From CAWAPS01 sp963783945 (lineage in GTDB: Bacteria; Actinomycetota; Acidimicrobiia; Acidimicrobiales; Palsa-688), in contig CAWAPS010000007.1 in assembly GCA_963783945.1 (NCBI GenBank), positions 1 to 64,000 on the forward strand: a stretch of DNA of 64,000 bases, read 5' to 3'. The position numbers were made by a program, and so were the translations under genes. Under the pieces are notes generated by a model that saw only the letters and a list, made by a program, of their open reading frames with translations, searched no databases and was not told the DNA's origin. Of this stretch, positions 52,521 to 62,270 are shown one piece after another (position 1 is the first letter of the stretch; each line of letters starts with the position of its first letter).

Positions 52521-55274
52521 ATGATCACGAGAATGCGGGCTTTCCTTTGGCTGATTGTCACGCAAGCTGCCGCCGCCGGTTCCATGCCGTGCACCGCACA
52601 GCAAGTCAAGCTGATCGAGCGCCTGCCTGACCCGCACGGCAGCCCGCGCCCGGCCCGCGGTGCCCGCAGCGTGCCGCTGCGCACGAGTATCTACTGCGAG
52701 CTGGAAGGCGCCCAGGGAGCGCAAGTCGCTGACGTTCAGCCTGCTTCGGTCTCGGTCAGCCTGCAACCGGAAGGCGGCGCTCGGGTCGAAATGCTTCGAT
52801 CCGGTGGCCATTTTGCCGGGGGCTATCGCGGCTGGCTTCGTCCAAAGCAGGACCTTCAAGGCAAGAAGTCACTCGCCGTGTACGTCGAGCCGGACGGACC
52901 ATTGGTCGCAAACAAAACCTACAACGTGATCGTCACGGCGAGCGCGGGCGAACCCGCGCTCGCCGCCACGCACGAGTGGACCTTCACCACCGAAGCAGCA
53001 CCGTCGAATCGTCCCGTCAACTTCACGCTGGACATCAATCGCGAGTCGCTGCGCTGGCACGGGCGGTTCTTCTCGGGCATTTGCAACGTCATCTTTTGCA
53101 CGCAGGCCGCCAATTATGGGCCGACGTTCGAGCTGATGGCCGAGGCGCGCAAGCAGCACCCCAGGGCCTGGAGTTATCAGCGCGATTTCTGGATGACGGG
53201 TACCGAATATCGACCGCCCGGGTTCCTCGCGGTGAATCTGCCGAATCTGGTGCACGAGCGCGAGACCCGGCGCATCTCGGCAATCGAGCCGCGCGAGAAG
53301 GCTCTGCTGCTCCGCGTGGAAGATTTCTTTGGGCACCGGCAATATGGAATCGCCGATGGCCGGCCCGTGGGTGACGATTACCACCCAGGCGACGAGGTGT
53401 TGATCGCTGACGGTATTCATGATGTGCGCACGAAAGTCGTATCCGCCGATAGCGTGGCTGGCACGGTGACGGTCGAATCGATTCCGACTCCGCCAGGTGG
53501 ATGGAAGATTGCATACGAAGGGCCCCTGCCCCAGCACGAAGACTCAGACGCGCCCGGGCTCTTCGCCCAGGGTGGCTGCTACCTCCGCAAGTTCAAGCCG
53601 CACGGCACGGCGTGCTATTACTGGGGGCGGCTCGACAAGGAGTGGGATCTCGCGCATCGCCGCTTTGGCCGCCGACTCTTGCCAAACCTGGCGGACGCGC
53701 CCGGCGATCTTTCCCGCGACGGACGGAGCTGGACGACGGTCAAGGATTATGCGCAATGGCATGAGGTTGCCCGCACCATTGCCGGCCACGTCATCGATCG
53801 TTACGGTCCAGACGCACTGAGCTTCACGTGGAGTGTCTTCAACGAGCCCGATCTGGGGCCGCTGTTCTGGCGGGCTGACTGGAATGAGCTGCAAACGTTC
53901 TACGACTACACGACCGACGCGCTGTTGCGAGCCTTTGAAGACCGCGGATATGCATCCGACAAGGTGTTCATCGGCGGGCTCGAGCTGGGCGGTATTTTCG
54001 GCGTGCACCTGCGACTCAAGGAGTTTCTGGCCCACTGCTCGCCCACTGCAAGCGCACAAGGCGCCCTGCCCCGTAATGCGGCTTTCGCCGACAGCCGGCT
54101 CGATGGCAAGCGGTCGCGCCGGGTCGAGTTGCTGTGCAAGGAGCACTCTGGCAAGGGAACCCCATGTGATTTCATCTCGATCCATTCGTACAACAAAGCC
54201 GAGCTGATGGCCGCCAAGCTGATCCGGGCCAAGGAGATGGCACTCGAGATCGACGCGGACTACTACCGGGCACTCTGGGTCAATTCGCACGAGGCATGCC
54301 CGGACTGGATGCCGCCGCCGGACGAGGCCGCGTCCGATTCATACCTGGGAAATGGATTTTTCCCCGCGTGGTGCCTGGACGTCGTGCACCGCCAGCTTTC
54401 GCATGCGGCCAAGGATGGGCGCTTCGCGTACGGCGAAACAATTCTGACAGTGTGGCCGCCACCGGCGAATTTTGCTGGGATCAATGCCGTCTCGCGAATG
54501 CTGCACGTCGACGAAAACGGCGATGGCCGGGGCGACGAAACCGTGACCGTGCCGATGCCGGTCTTCCACGTCTTGGGGCTGCTCTCGGATCTCGGCGATG
54601 GCTACTGGGTGCTGCCCGCGCAGCAGGCCGGGGGGCATCGCGTTGGCGGATTCGCCTCGCGCGACGACGCAGGCGTGCTTCGAGTCGTCCTCTACACCCA
54701 TCAACCCGGGGATACACAGTCACGTTCGGAGGCAACGTTCGACGTCACCCTCGAACTCAAATCGCTGGCCGGCGAGGCGCCGGTTCGGGTGGAGGAGTTT
54801 CCATTCGACCGGGAGCGTAACTCCCCGTTCAAGGCAATGCGTGCTCTTCGCGACCGACCATCGGCCGCCGGCGAGCACAGCCCGGCGCGTTTGGCGGAAT
54901 TGATCCGCGGTCTCGAGTCCCGCGACCACGCCGCACAGCGCGCGGCACTGGAGTCGCTGCACACGCTCGACGCGGCCGCACGCCAGGCGGCTGTGCCCGC
55001 GCTGCTCAAGCTGGCCGGGCAGACGCAGGACCAAGCCGCGCGTGAGCTGGCGAACGACGTGATCAAAACCGTGTTCGCCCCGAAGGCCTATTCGCGCCCC
55101 GAGATCGAGGCGATCCAGAAGCAGTGCGAATGCCGTTCGATGGGAACGGCGAGAGTCGCACGCGAACCCGATGGGCGGGTGCAGATCACCACGCGGCTGG
55201 CCGGTAATGGCTGTGTTTTTCTGAAGATTGAGGCGGACGACGGGCACGGGCCGACTGACAAGTCAAAGCGGTAA
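52521..55274 (+). CDS. Secreted clan-A glycoside hydrolase with Ig-like N-domain
   Basis: 917 residues, intact. Signal peptide (RMRAFLWLIVTQAAAAGSMP). An N-terminal Ig-like domain (about 50-165, ending THEWTFTTE) is followed by a TIM barrel with acid/base Glu442 in FTWSVFNEPDL and likely nucleophile Glu639 in FAYGETILTVW, as in GH39/GH5-type clan-A enzymes. Also FISIHSYNKAELM. A beta-sandwich then leads to HEAT-like helices (LIRGLESRDHAAQRAALESL). It should cleave a beta-linked glycan outside the cytoplasm. It lies 143 nt after the sigma-less ECF paralog; a fragment of a second copy sits after the intact ECF gene, so ECF and glycosidase were duplicated together. Confidence 0.85.
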   Translation: MITRMRAFLWLIVTQAAAAGSMPCTAQQVKLIERLPDPHGSPRPARGARSVPLRTSIYCELEGAQGAQVADVQPASVSVSLQPEGGARVEMLRSGGHFAGGYRGWLRPKQDLQGKKSLAVYVEPDGPLVANKTYNVIVTASAGEPALAATHEWTFTTEAAPSNRPVNFTLDINRESLRWHGRFFSGICNVIFCTQAANYGPTFELMAEARKQHPRAWSYQRDFWMTGTEYRPPGFLAVNLPNLVHERETRRISAIEPREKALLLRVEDFFGHRQYGIADGRPVGDDYHPGDEVLIADGIHDVRTKVVSADSVAGTVTVESIPTPPGGWKIAYEGPLPQHEDSDAPGLFAQGGCYLRKFKPHGTACYYWGRLDKEWDLAHRRFGRRLLPNLADAPGDLSRDGRSWTTVKDYAQWHEVARTIAGHVIDRYGPDALSFTWSVFNEPDLGPLFWRADWNELQTFYDYTTDALLRAFEDRGYASDKVFIGGLELGGIFGVHLRLKEFLAHCSPTASAQGALPRNAAFADSRLDGKRSRRVELLCKEHSGKGTPCDFISIHSYNKAELMAAKLIRAKEMALEIDADYYRALWVNSHEACPDWMPPPDEAASDSYLGNGFFPAWCLDVVHRQLSHAAKDGRFAYGETILTVWPPPANFAGINAVSRMLHVDENGDGRGDETVTVPMPVFHVLGLLSDLGDGYWVLPAQQAGGHRVGGFASRDDAGVLRVVLYTHQPGDTQSRSEATFDVTLELKSLAGEAPVRVEEFPFDRERNSPFKAMRALRDRPSAAGEHSPARLAELIRGLESRDHAAQRAALESLHTLDAAARQAAVPALLKLAGQTQDQAARELANDVIKTVFAPKAYSRPEIEAIQKQCECRSMGTARVAREPDGRVQITTRLAGNGCVFLKIEADDGHGPTDKSKR

Positions 55275-55347
55275 GCAAAGTCGAATTATGCGGCGCGATT
55301 TCGTAGAATGTTCGAGTGCTTGACCGAATCGTCGTCTGGAGAATGTC

Positions 55348-55941
55348 ATGTCGTCAGCCGCGCTGAAAACGCGTTTTACTCCGGAACAGTACCTCGCCGC
55401 GGAGCGGAAAGCCGCGTTCAAGAGCGAGTACCTGGACGGATACATCACGGCAATGTCGGGCGCGAGTCGCGAGCATAACCGAGTCGCCGGCAACTTTTAC
55501 TACAAGGTCAGAGAAGGGCTCGAGAATCGCCGAGTTGAAGCTTTCATCAGCGATCTCCGCGTCCGCATCAGTTCGACTGGGCTGTGCACGTACCCAGACG
55601 TCATCGTCGTCTGCGGCGAGCCAGAGTTTCTGGATGACGAGTTGGATACGCTCTTGAATCCCACCATGATCGTCGAGGTGCTTTCACCGACAACCGAGTC
55701 GTACGACCGTGGGGCGAAATTCGCGCATTACCGCCGACTGCCATCTCTGAAAGAATATGTGCTCATCGACAAGAGCCAGGTTCTGGTCGAGCGTTATATC
55801 CGCCAGGGCGATGATTGGGTATTTTCTGCGCTGGATGATCTCGACGCCGTGCTCAAGCTCGTTTCAATCGACTGCTCGCTGCCGTTGCGTGACATCTACG
55901 CCAGGGTCAATTTCTCCGAAGAGCAGATGGGAAAGGCGTGA
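55348..55941 (+). CDS. Uma2-family PD-(D/E)XK nuclease-like protein
   Basis: 197 residues, intact. FTPEQYLAAERKAAFKSEYL then DGYITAMSGASREHNRVAGN, a PDV strand (GLCTYPDVIVVCGEPEF), NPTMIVEVLSPTTESYDRGA and LPSLKEYVLIDKSQVLVERY. This is the Uma2 (formerly DUF820) pattern with the PD...EVLS...K nuclease core. The family is greatly expanded in planctomycetes and cyanobacteria; its biological role is unsettled. GAATGTC just before the ATG gives a weak ribosome site. No partner gene is evident. Confidence 0.9.
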   Translation: MSSAALKTRFTPEQYLAAERKAAFKSEYLDGYITAMSGASREHNRVAGNFYYKVREGLENRRVEAFISDLRVRISSTGLCTYPDVIVVCGEPEFLDDELDTLLNPTMIVEVLSPTTESYDRGAKFAHYRRLPSLKEYVLIDKSQVLVERYIRQGDDWVFSALDDLDAVLKLVSIDCSLPLRDIYARVNFSEEQMGKA

Positions 55942-55998
55942 TGGTCACAGCCGATTGGGTGTGTCGTCGGCGAGCGAGCGTATCAAAGCGGAAGGGGG

Positions 55999-56345
55999 CG
56001 CAATCCTATCTCCCTCTCCCACCGGGAGAGGGCCGGGGTGAGGGTCCGCCTGCGAGGCGGTCCTACGCAGCGATCTTATCTCCCTCTCCCACCGGGAGAG
56101 GGTCGGGGTGAGGGTCCGCCCGCGAGGCGATCCCACGCAGCGATCTTATCCCCCTCTCCCACCGGGAGAGGGCCGGGGTGAGGGTCCCCCCGCGAGGCGA
56201 TCCTACGCAGCGATCTTATCTCCCTCTCCCTCCGGGAGAGGGTCGGGGTGAGGGTCCCCCCGCGAGGCGATCCTACGCAGCGATCTTATCTCCCTCTCCC
56301 ACCGGGAGAGGGCCGGGGTGAGGGTCCCCCGTCGAGGCGGTCTTA
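55999..56345. repeat. 70-bp tandem hairpin array, five copies
   Basis: Units with TCCCTCTCCC at 56011, 56081, 56151, 56221 and 56291, exactly 70 bp apart. Each has the stem CTCTCCCACCGGGAGAG, then GGCCGGGGTGAGGGTCC, GCGAGGCG and ACGCAGCGATCTTATC. Units differ only by a few substitutions. Single relatives occur at 31352 and, inverted, at 56881. It lies between Uma2 and the DUF559 gene, both of which end or read toward it. Confidence 0.9.
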
Positions 56346-56404
56346 CCTGGCGACTCTTATCACAAGGTAGTGTGCGATTGCGCATCATTGAGTTGGTCGG
56401 CCTC

Positions 56405-56792
56405 TCAGACAATCGCAATTCCCAGCGCCTTGAGCAACCCCAGAACAACCGACTCCGAGTCGTTCAAGACATCGTCATTTCCGAACCGGATGACCTGCAA
56501 TCCGGCGGCGGATTCCAGGTAAGCCTGCCGTCGACGGTCGAAGTCGCCACGATCGTCATGGCTGCGACCATCGAGGCTCGACAACCAAGCGGTGGGAATG
56601 ACAGTAGAAGTCGACGATGTACGGGCCGACGCAGTGCTGGCGGCGGAATTTGACGCCTGCCAAGCGGTGGTCGCGAAGCAAGCCCCAGAGGATTCGCTCG
56701 GGAATCGTAGAGTTCTTTCGGAGCTCACGTGCGCGGTTCTTCATGTGAGCCGGCGTCGAGCTGGAATTCGTTGGGTCTTTCACGGTGCCCAT
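56405..56792 (-). CDS. DUF559 (Vsr-like) endonuclease-family protein, frameshifted
   Basis: About 128 residues. RARELRKNSTIPERILWGLL then RDHRLAGVKFRRQHCVGPYI, VDFYCHSHRLVVE give the DUF559 start. After a break near 56570 it continues LDGRSHDDRGDFDRRRQAYL, LQVIRFGNDDVLNDSESVVL, with the VDF...E.DG..H acidic core of a Vsr/PD-(D/E)XK-like fold. The start is taken at 56792 (MGTVKDPTNSSSTPAHMKN), though it could be at the internal Met. DUF559 proteins are widespread and uncharacterised. The gene reads toward the repeat array. Confidence 0.75.
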
Positions 56793-57102
56793 CCACATCG
56801 GGCCTGGTGTGGTCGTGACGATTAGACTGGTCGAGCACATAATATCGTCGGGGCGACTGCATTGCGATCAGCTAGTGCGGGTGACCCTCACCCGGCCCTC
56901 TCCCGGTGGGAGAGGGGGAGAAGCAGAGGACCTCACCGCGCCCTCTCCTGGTTGGACATCGAGCAGTCAAGCACGCTCAAAACCGTGCATTTTTTTCGCC
57001 GGTCGACTATCCTGGTGCGCGTCAAACCCGCGCGCGGCTGGGTCGGATGGACGCAACTGAAGCGCAGTGAGGGTTGATCGTTCCACAGAGGACAAACTCC
57101 GA
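56793..57102. other. Divergent intergenic region with one hairpin repeat
   Basis: Between the leftward DUF559 gene and the rightward RuBisCO-like operon. Holds the inverted repeat unit at 56881-56920 and an AT-rich patch (CGTGCATTTTTTTCGCC, about 56984). The operon promoter is expected here; none could be fixed. Confidence 0.45.
56881..56920. repeat. Single inverted copy of the CTCCC hairpin repeat
   Basis: GTGACCCTCACCCGGCCCTC and TCCCGGTGGGAGAGGG are the reverse complement of the unit in the 55999-56345 array. Confidence 0.8.
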
Positions 57103-58536
57103 ATGGCATTTTTGAATTCGTCGACGATCGATCGGCTTCGCGATGATTTCGACGCTCGCGAGGAAGTCTTGCGGCAAGGTGGTTGCAGACCGGCTGGGCG
57201 AACGGCCTGCACCGGAAGTGCCGGACCACGTCGTCGCCACGTATTACTTTCATTTCCGGTCGGGAACGCTCGAGCACGCGATCGAGGAGATCAGCTATCA
57301 TGCGACCAGCGGCGTCAAGAACCCGCTGCCGGGGCTCGCTGCTGGCGCAGTGCTCTGCTCAGCAGGCGGGCGTCGACGCGTTTGACGCGTCTGGAAGGGT
57401 CGGGCTGTTGCACGTCGCGTTTCCGCTCAAGATGATGCGGCACCCGAACGGGCGGCTCACGTCGACCGATATCCTGCACACGATCGCCGGCGCGGTCATG
57501 TTCGACGTCTACGAGAATCAAGACGCCCGGCTGATCTCGATCCAGATTCCCGACGACGTGCTCGCCGGGTTCCCCGGGCCTGCGTACGGGCCGATCAACA
57601 TCCGCAAGAAAACAGGGTTCGCCCTCGACCAGCCCGCGTTCGGCACGATATTGAAGCCAACGGCCGGAATCACGCCGGAGGACGTCGAACGCCTGGTGGG
57701 CGAGGTCGCCGGCAGCCCGCTCTTGATGTTCATCAAGGAAGACGAAGACCTCTACCCCGACCTCGATTATTCGCCCGTCCAAGAGCGAACCAAACGCGCC
57801 ATCGCGGCGATCGAGCGCGTGCGCGAATCAGCGCCGCGGGCTGGGGCTGGTGTACTCGCCTCACGTCACCGCCGGCCCCGAGCAGATCGTCGAGCTGGTG
57901 CTCGCCGTCGTTGAAGCCGGCGCTTCCGGCGTGATGTTCAGTGAGACCTACGCAGGCGGAACCGTCAGGATGGTTCGCGAGGCGACCAGCCAGCTGAAGA
58001 ATCCGCCGGCGATCTACGGCCATAACGCCGGCATCGGCGTGAAGACGCGAAGCATCTGGCGCGAGGTGATCGACTTGCTGGCCCGGCTCGACGGCATCGA
58101 TTTCCGCCAGACGGCCCCGCTACGGCCCGGCTCGCCGTTCATTCGCCCCTATGGAGCCGAGTGGCATGCTTCGGAGGAGGCACTCACGCGGCCGATCAAG
58201 GGAATCAACCCCACCATGATCACCCGCGCAGGGGCACTCGACCAGGGCAACATCATCCTCAACCTCGAAGATCTGGAATCAAAGGGGAATCGCGCAAAAC
58301 GTGCTCTTCCTCGCCGGCTCGGCGATTAACTCCATCAAAGGGCAAGGACGGCAAGCCCGACCCGCGAATCGGGCTGGAAGCAATGATTCAGGCAATTGAC
58401 ATTCATCAATCGGGCGAAGCTGAAAGGGATTCCGATGGACGAGCATCTGGCGGCTCTGGCGGCCGTCGCGCCGCGCAAGAAGCTGGCCGCGCTTTCCGAG
58501 GCGCTCCGGCAGCGATATCCGGGGAAGATCGCATGA
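57103..58536 (+). CDS. RuBisCO-like protein (form IV type), frameshifted
   Basis: About 475 residues. N-domain: MAFLNSSTIDRLRDDFDARE, then VVADRLGERPAPEVPDHVVA with TYYFHFRSGTLEHAIEEISY, GLLHVAFPLKMM. Barrel: GPAYGPINIRKKTG, ALDQPAFGTILKPTAGITPE (Lys equivalent to K175), FIKEDEDLYP (K-x-D-E, matching the carbamylated Lys-Asp-Glu metal site), then AGASGVMFSETYAGGTVRMV, IYGHNAGIGVKTRS, RPYGAEWHAS, NVLFLAGSAINSIK and PDPRIGLEAMIQAIDIHQSG. Breaks near 57178, 57345, 57838, 58290 and 58335. The metal triad is kept but the GIHRAMH loop of true RuBisCO is replaced, so a RuBisCO-like enolase, isomerase or decarboxylase is expected. Some such proteins act in apiose/isoapionate breakdown. It starts an operon and its stop overlaps the next start (ATGA). 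Confidence 0.88.
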
Positions 58537-59613
58537 TTGTCAAGGATGATGACTGCGTCTCGATCGGCGTGCTCGGATGCGGGCCCATCGCGCAGTTCGC
58601 TCACTTCGACGCCTGCCGCAAGGCCAGGAACGCCGAGCTTTATGCCATCTGCGACCTGGCCGATGATCTGCGCGAGCGAATGGCCGAGATTCACCAGCCG
58701 AAGGTCGCGTATTCCGAATTACGACGCGATGCTCGCCGACCCGAAGGTCAAGGCCGTGATCATCGCAATCGCCGACCAGTTTCACGTTGCCGCGGCCGCA
58801 GAAGGCGATCGAGGCCGGTAAGCACGTGCTGGTCGAGAAACCGCTGGGCACCACGATCGAGTCGTGCCGCGAGCTGCGCGATCAGGCGGCCGCGGCCGGA
58901 GTTAGTGTGCAGGTGGGCAACAACCGGCGGTTCGACCCGGGAATCGCCTTCGCCCGCAAGTTCATCGCCGAGGAAATGGGCCAGCGCATCGCGCTCAAAT
59001 CGTGGTACTACGATTCGGCGTATCGTTACACCATGACCGATAATCTCCAGCCAATTCCATTCACAAGCGCCAAGGCTTTGCGTCCAGAGGGGAACCCGAA
59101 GTCCGACCGCCGTCGCTATTACCTGCTCACGCACGGCAGCCACCTGGTCGATACAGCGCAGCTTCCTGGGCGGGCCGATCACAGCCGTGCGTGCGCGGCT
59201 GCTCGAGCGGTTCGATTGCTTCTGCTGGTTCATCGACGTCGATTTTGAAGATGGATCACTCGGCCATCTTGATTTGCAAATTCCGATCAAGCGGCGACTT
59301 TCAAGAAGGCTTTCAGGTCTTCGGCGAGAACGGCAGTGTTTCGGGCCGCGTGCATCTGCCGTGGTTTCACAAGTCGAGCGACGTCGAGTGCTTCCGGGCA
59401 AGCGATCGACAGTTTCATCGCGTGCTCGGCGAAGACGCCTATACCTACAAGCTGCAAATCGAAGCTTTTGCCGAGACCATCTTGCGCGGTGCGCCGCAGG
59501 AGGGCGCGAGCCTGGACGACGGCCTGGCCGCAGTGCAGGCGATGGTGGCGATCGCGCGCTCGGTGGAGACGGGCGAGAAGGTCGAGCTTGCCGGATTGAG
59601 CGGAGGTGTCTGA
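58533..59613 (+). CDS. Gfo/Idh/MocA-family dehydrogenase, frameshifted
   Basis: About 355 residues, cytoplasmic. The start overlaps the RuBisCO-like stop by 4 nt. CVSIGVLGCGPIAQFAHFDA is the Rossmann GxGxxA/G motif. Then AELYAICDLADDLRERMAEI, and after breaks near 58720 and 58795 AIEAGKHVLVEKPLGTTIES with the EKP motif. The C-domain follows: FARKFIAEEMGQRIALKSWY, LLTHGSHLVDTAQ, GDFQEGFQVFGENGSVSGRV, LQIEAFAETILRGAPQEGAS. It should oxidise or reduce a sugar, sugar acid or inositol-like compound with NAD(P). Its stop overlaps the next start (TGATG). Substrate would follow that of the RuBisCO-like pathway. Confidence 0.87.
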
Positions 59614-60657
59614 TGGAGCTGGGGATCTTCGCCAAGACGTTTCCGCGGCCGACGCTCGAGCAGACGCTGGACGCGGTCGCTTCGCATGGATTGACACAGA
59701 TTCAGTTCAACATGTCGTGCATGGGGCTGGCCACCCTGCCGGATAAGCTCGACGAAGGCTCGTGCGTGTGGATCGCCCAGACACTGCACGAACGCGGGAT
59801 CACCATGGCGGCGATCTCGGGCACGTTCAACATGGTTGATCCGAACAGCGGACGGCTGACGAACAACCTGCACCGGCTCGAGGTGCTCGCTGAGGCCTGC
59901 CGCTGGCTCGACACACGGATCATCACGCTTTGCACCGGGTCGATAGATGCTCATGACATGTGGAAGTGGCATCCGGAGAACGCGAGGAAAAATACGTGGG
60001 AACGACTGATCGAAACGATGCGGGCGGCCGCGACGATTGCGGACCGGCATGAGGTGACTCTGGCGTTTGAGCCGGAGATCAATAATGTCGTCAGCTCGGT
60101 GATGAGGGCGCGACCGGCTGTTGGATGAGATTGCCTCGCCATGGTTGAAAGTCGTGATCGATCCGGCGAATTTGATTCAACCGGCGGACCTCGCTCACCT
60201 GCGAGAAATGCTCGAGCATGCGTTGCATTACATCATCGAATCTAAAGTCCAAGTCCTGTCCAGGGCTACCGAAAAGGGAAAGTTCATCGCGATCCTGGAC
60301 GAGGCGTTCGACTGGCTTGGGCCAGACGTTGTCCTTGCCCACGCAAAAAACCCTCCCGGCCTGAACGATGCTTTTGATGTCGACGAGGCTGAGACCCGGA
60401 TGCGGGCGTGGACGGGATCAGACGCGATTGGCCGGAAAAGGGACGAGTTTCTGGCGAAGCTGACGACGGAAGAGGGAAGGCAGGAATTCCGACTACGGAA
60501 CACGCTTCAGCTCTTTTATCAGCCGTATCTCAGTAGCTTGGTTCGAGCGGGATTCCGCGGGCGTCTCATCATGCACGGATTGAAGGAGGATGACGTTCGA
60601 CCCACGACTCCGATCCTTCGCGAGATGCTGCAATCGGCTCTTCCGCAAAAGGGTTGA
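59613..60657 (+). CDS. Xylose-isomerase-like TIM-barrel sugar isomerase/epimerase, frameshifted
   Basis: About 345 residues. MELGIFAKTFPRPTLEQTLD, VASHGLTQIQFNMSCMGLAT, GITMAAISGTFNMVDPNSGR, LAEACRWLDTRIITLCTGS, VTLAFEPEINNVV, then after a break near 60112 LDEIASPWLKVVIDPANLIQ, PDVVLAHAKN and GRLIMHGLKEDDVRPTT. The metal ligands of the AP-endonuclease-2/xylose isomerase fold are visible (Glu in AFEPE, Asp in VIDPAN, His in LAHAKN, Glu in HGLKEDD). Such proteins isomerise or epimerise keto sugars, and one branch (OiaC) decarboxylates 3-oxo-isoapionate. A 60-residue insert with DEFLAKLTTEEGRQEFRLRN is unusual. Coupled to its neighbours on both sides. Confidence 0.85.
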
Positions 60658-60661
60658 CCTC

Positions 60662-61498
60662 ATGCTGTTTTTCGAGCGCGACAATATTCGCTTCAATTAC
60701 CGCGACGCAGGCGACGGTTTGGCTTTTGTTTTCCAGCACGGCCTGGGTGGTGACATCCCTGCCGCGCTGGCTGTGTACGAGGCGGCGGCCGGCGTGCGAT
60801 TGATCGCAATGGATTTCCGCGGCCACGGAGAGACCCGTCCTCTCGGTAACGAGTCGAAACTCAGGATCGAGTGCCTGGCAGACGATCTGGTCGCGCTCCT
60901 CGATCATCTCGAGATCGAGCGAGCCGTGATCGGAGGGATCTCGCTAGGTGCGGCGGTTTCGGTGAACCTGGCGCTGCGACATCCTGAGCGTGTGCTCGGA
61001 CTGGTGCTCTCTCGACCAGCGTGGATCGACCATCCGCTACCGGAGAATGTGTGGCTGTTCACGACGATTGCCGAGCTGTTGCAGACGGTGGGCGCGAAGG
61101 AGGGCCTCGAGCAATTTCACCGGACGGAGCAATACGCTGCCGATGGAGCGTGATTCGCCGGATTGCGCCAAATCGCTGATCGGCCAGTTCGAACAGCCGC
61201 GAGCCGAGGAGTGCGCCGCCAGGCTGGCACGACTGGCTGTCGATACCCCCTGCCCTGACCGGGCGATGCTACAAGACCATCAAGGTCCCGACGCTCGTGC
61301 TCGGCAACCGGCAGCGATCCGATTCATCCGTGGGAGCTGGCTGAGAGGTTGGCCGGGTTGATGCCAGGATGCGAATTCTGTGAGGTGACGCCGAAATCGG
61401 TGAGTGTGGACCGGCATGCGGCGGATGTGAAGAAGGCCATCGATGGCTTTTTGCTCGGGCGGTTTCGTGTGGACGAGCGCCGCGCTGACCGTCGCTGA
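60662..61498 (+). CDS. Alpha/beta hydrolase, frameshifted
   Basis: About 275 residues. FFERDNIRFNYRDAGDGLAF, VFQHGLGGDIPAAL (oxyanion HG), LIAMDFRGHGETRPLG, and the nucleophile elbow in AVIGGISLGAAVSVNLALRH (Ser of G-I-S-L-G). After breaks near 61130 and 61260 come LVLGNR, IHPWELAERLAGLMPGCEFC and a final His region (SVSVDRHAADVKKAIDGFL). It follows the isomerase by 4 nt. In this operon a lactonase or ester hydrolase for a sugar lactone would fit, as a dehydrogenase is encoded next to it. That role is inferred from context only. Confidence 0.83.
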
Positions 61499-61519
61499 AT
61501 CATCCAGGGGGGGCGTTCC

Positions 61520-62161
61520 ATGTTGAAATGTTCTGCGTCGTTGTGGTCGGCGGACTTGTCGAATCTGGGTGCGGAGATCCGGCGGGTTGAGCAGTATACG
61601 GAGCGGTTCCATCTGGACGTTGCCGACGGGCATTATGTGCCAAGCATGCTGTTTTTTCCTGATCTGGTGAAGGCGCTGCGCAAGCACACGGAGAAACCAT
61701 TCGAGGTGCATTTGATGACGACAGATCCCTTGGCGTGGGTCGAGCCATTTATCGAGGCGGGTGCCGACGGCGCGATTTTTTGTTTTGACTCGCTCAAAGA
61801 TCCGGCGGCCGCGATCAAAAAGGTGAAGGACCTGGGAAAGTTCGTAGCGATCTCACTGCTGGTCACGGAGCCGGTGAGCGTGCTCAATCCCTACTGGAAT
61901 CTGATCGATCAGGTCACGATCGTAGGTACGCCGATGGGGACGAAAGGGACGACCATGCAGCCGGAGATCTTTGCGAAGATCCGCGAGGCACGGAGTGCGA
62001 TTCAAAAGCACGGTGCGAAGGTCGAGATCCAGCTTGACGGGGGGATTCGGCGGAATACGGTGCCGCAGATCGCCGAAGCCGGCGGCGATTGGATCGTGCC
62101 GGGGTCATTGATGTTCGGGGAAGATCCGGCGGCGATGCGGGAGTGGCTCTGCCAATTTTAG
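61520..62161 (+). CDS. Ribulose-phosphate 3-epimerase family protein
   Basis: 213 residues, intact. LKCSASLWSADLSNLGAEIR, FHLDVADGHYVPSMLFFPDL (metal His and catalytic Asp), KPFEVHLMTTDPLAWVEPFI (second His), IDQVTIVGTPMGTKGTTMQP, VEIQLDGGIRRNTVPQIAEA (second catalytic Asp) and WIVPGSLMF. The canonical third-strand HxE is CFDSLKD here, and the phosphate loop (VPGSLMF) departs from the usual GS(A/S)xF only slightly. It interconverts ketopentose phosphates or a related sugar phosphate. Being in the RuBisCO-like operon instead of with Calvin or pentose-phosphate genes, it may have a specialised substrate. Confidence 0.9.
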   Translation: MLKCSASLWSADLSNLGAEIRRVEQYTERFHLDVADGHYVPSMLFFPDLVKALRKHTEKPFEVHLMTTDPLAWVEPFIEAGADGAIFCFDSLKDPAAAIKKVKDLGKFVAISLLVTEPVSVLNPYWNLIDQVTIVGTPMGTKGTTMQPEIFAKIREARSAIQKHGAKVEIQLDGGIRRNTVPQIAEAGGDWIVPGSLMFGEDPAAMREWLCQF

Positions 62162-62270
62162 ATTTTGGATTTTGGATTGACGAGGGATGAGTTGGGTTCG
62201 CTCAGCGAGTAGAATGCGCTCCGATTGGTGCTTCCACCCGCGCGTTGTGCGCTTCCTCGCTGGAGGGGTC

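Noticed and set aside
55999..56345. Possible CRISPR array at 70-bp period
   Set aside because: The whole 70-bp unit is repeated, spacers included; no cas genes.
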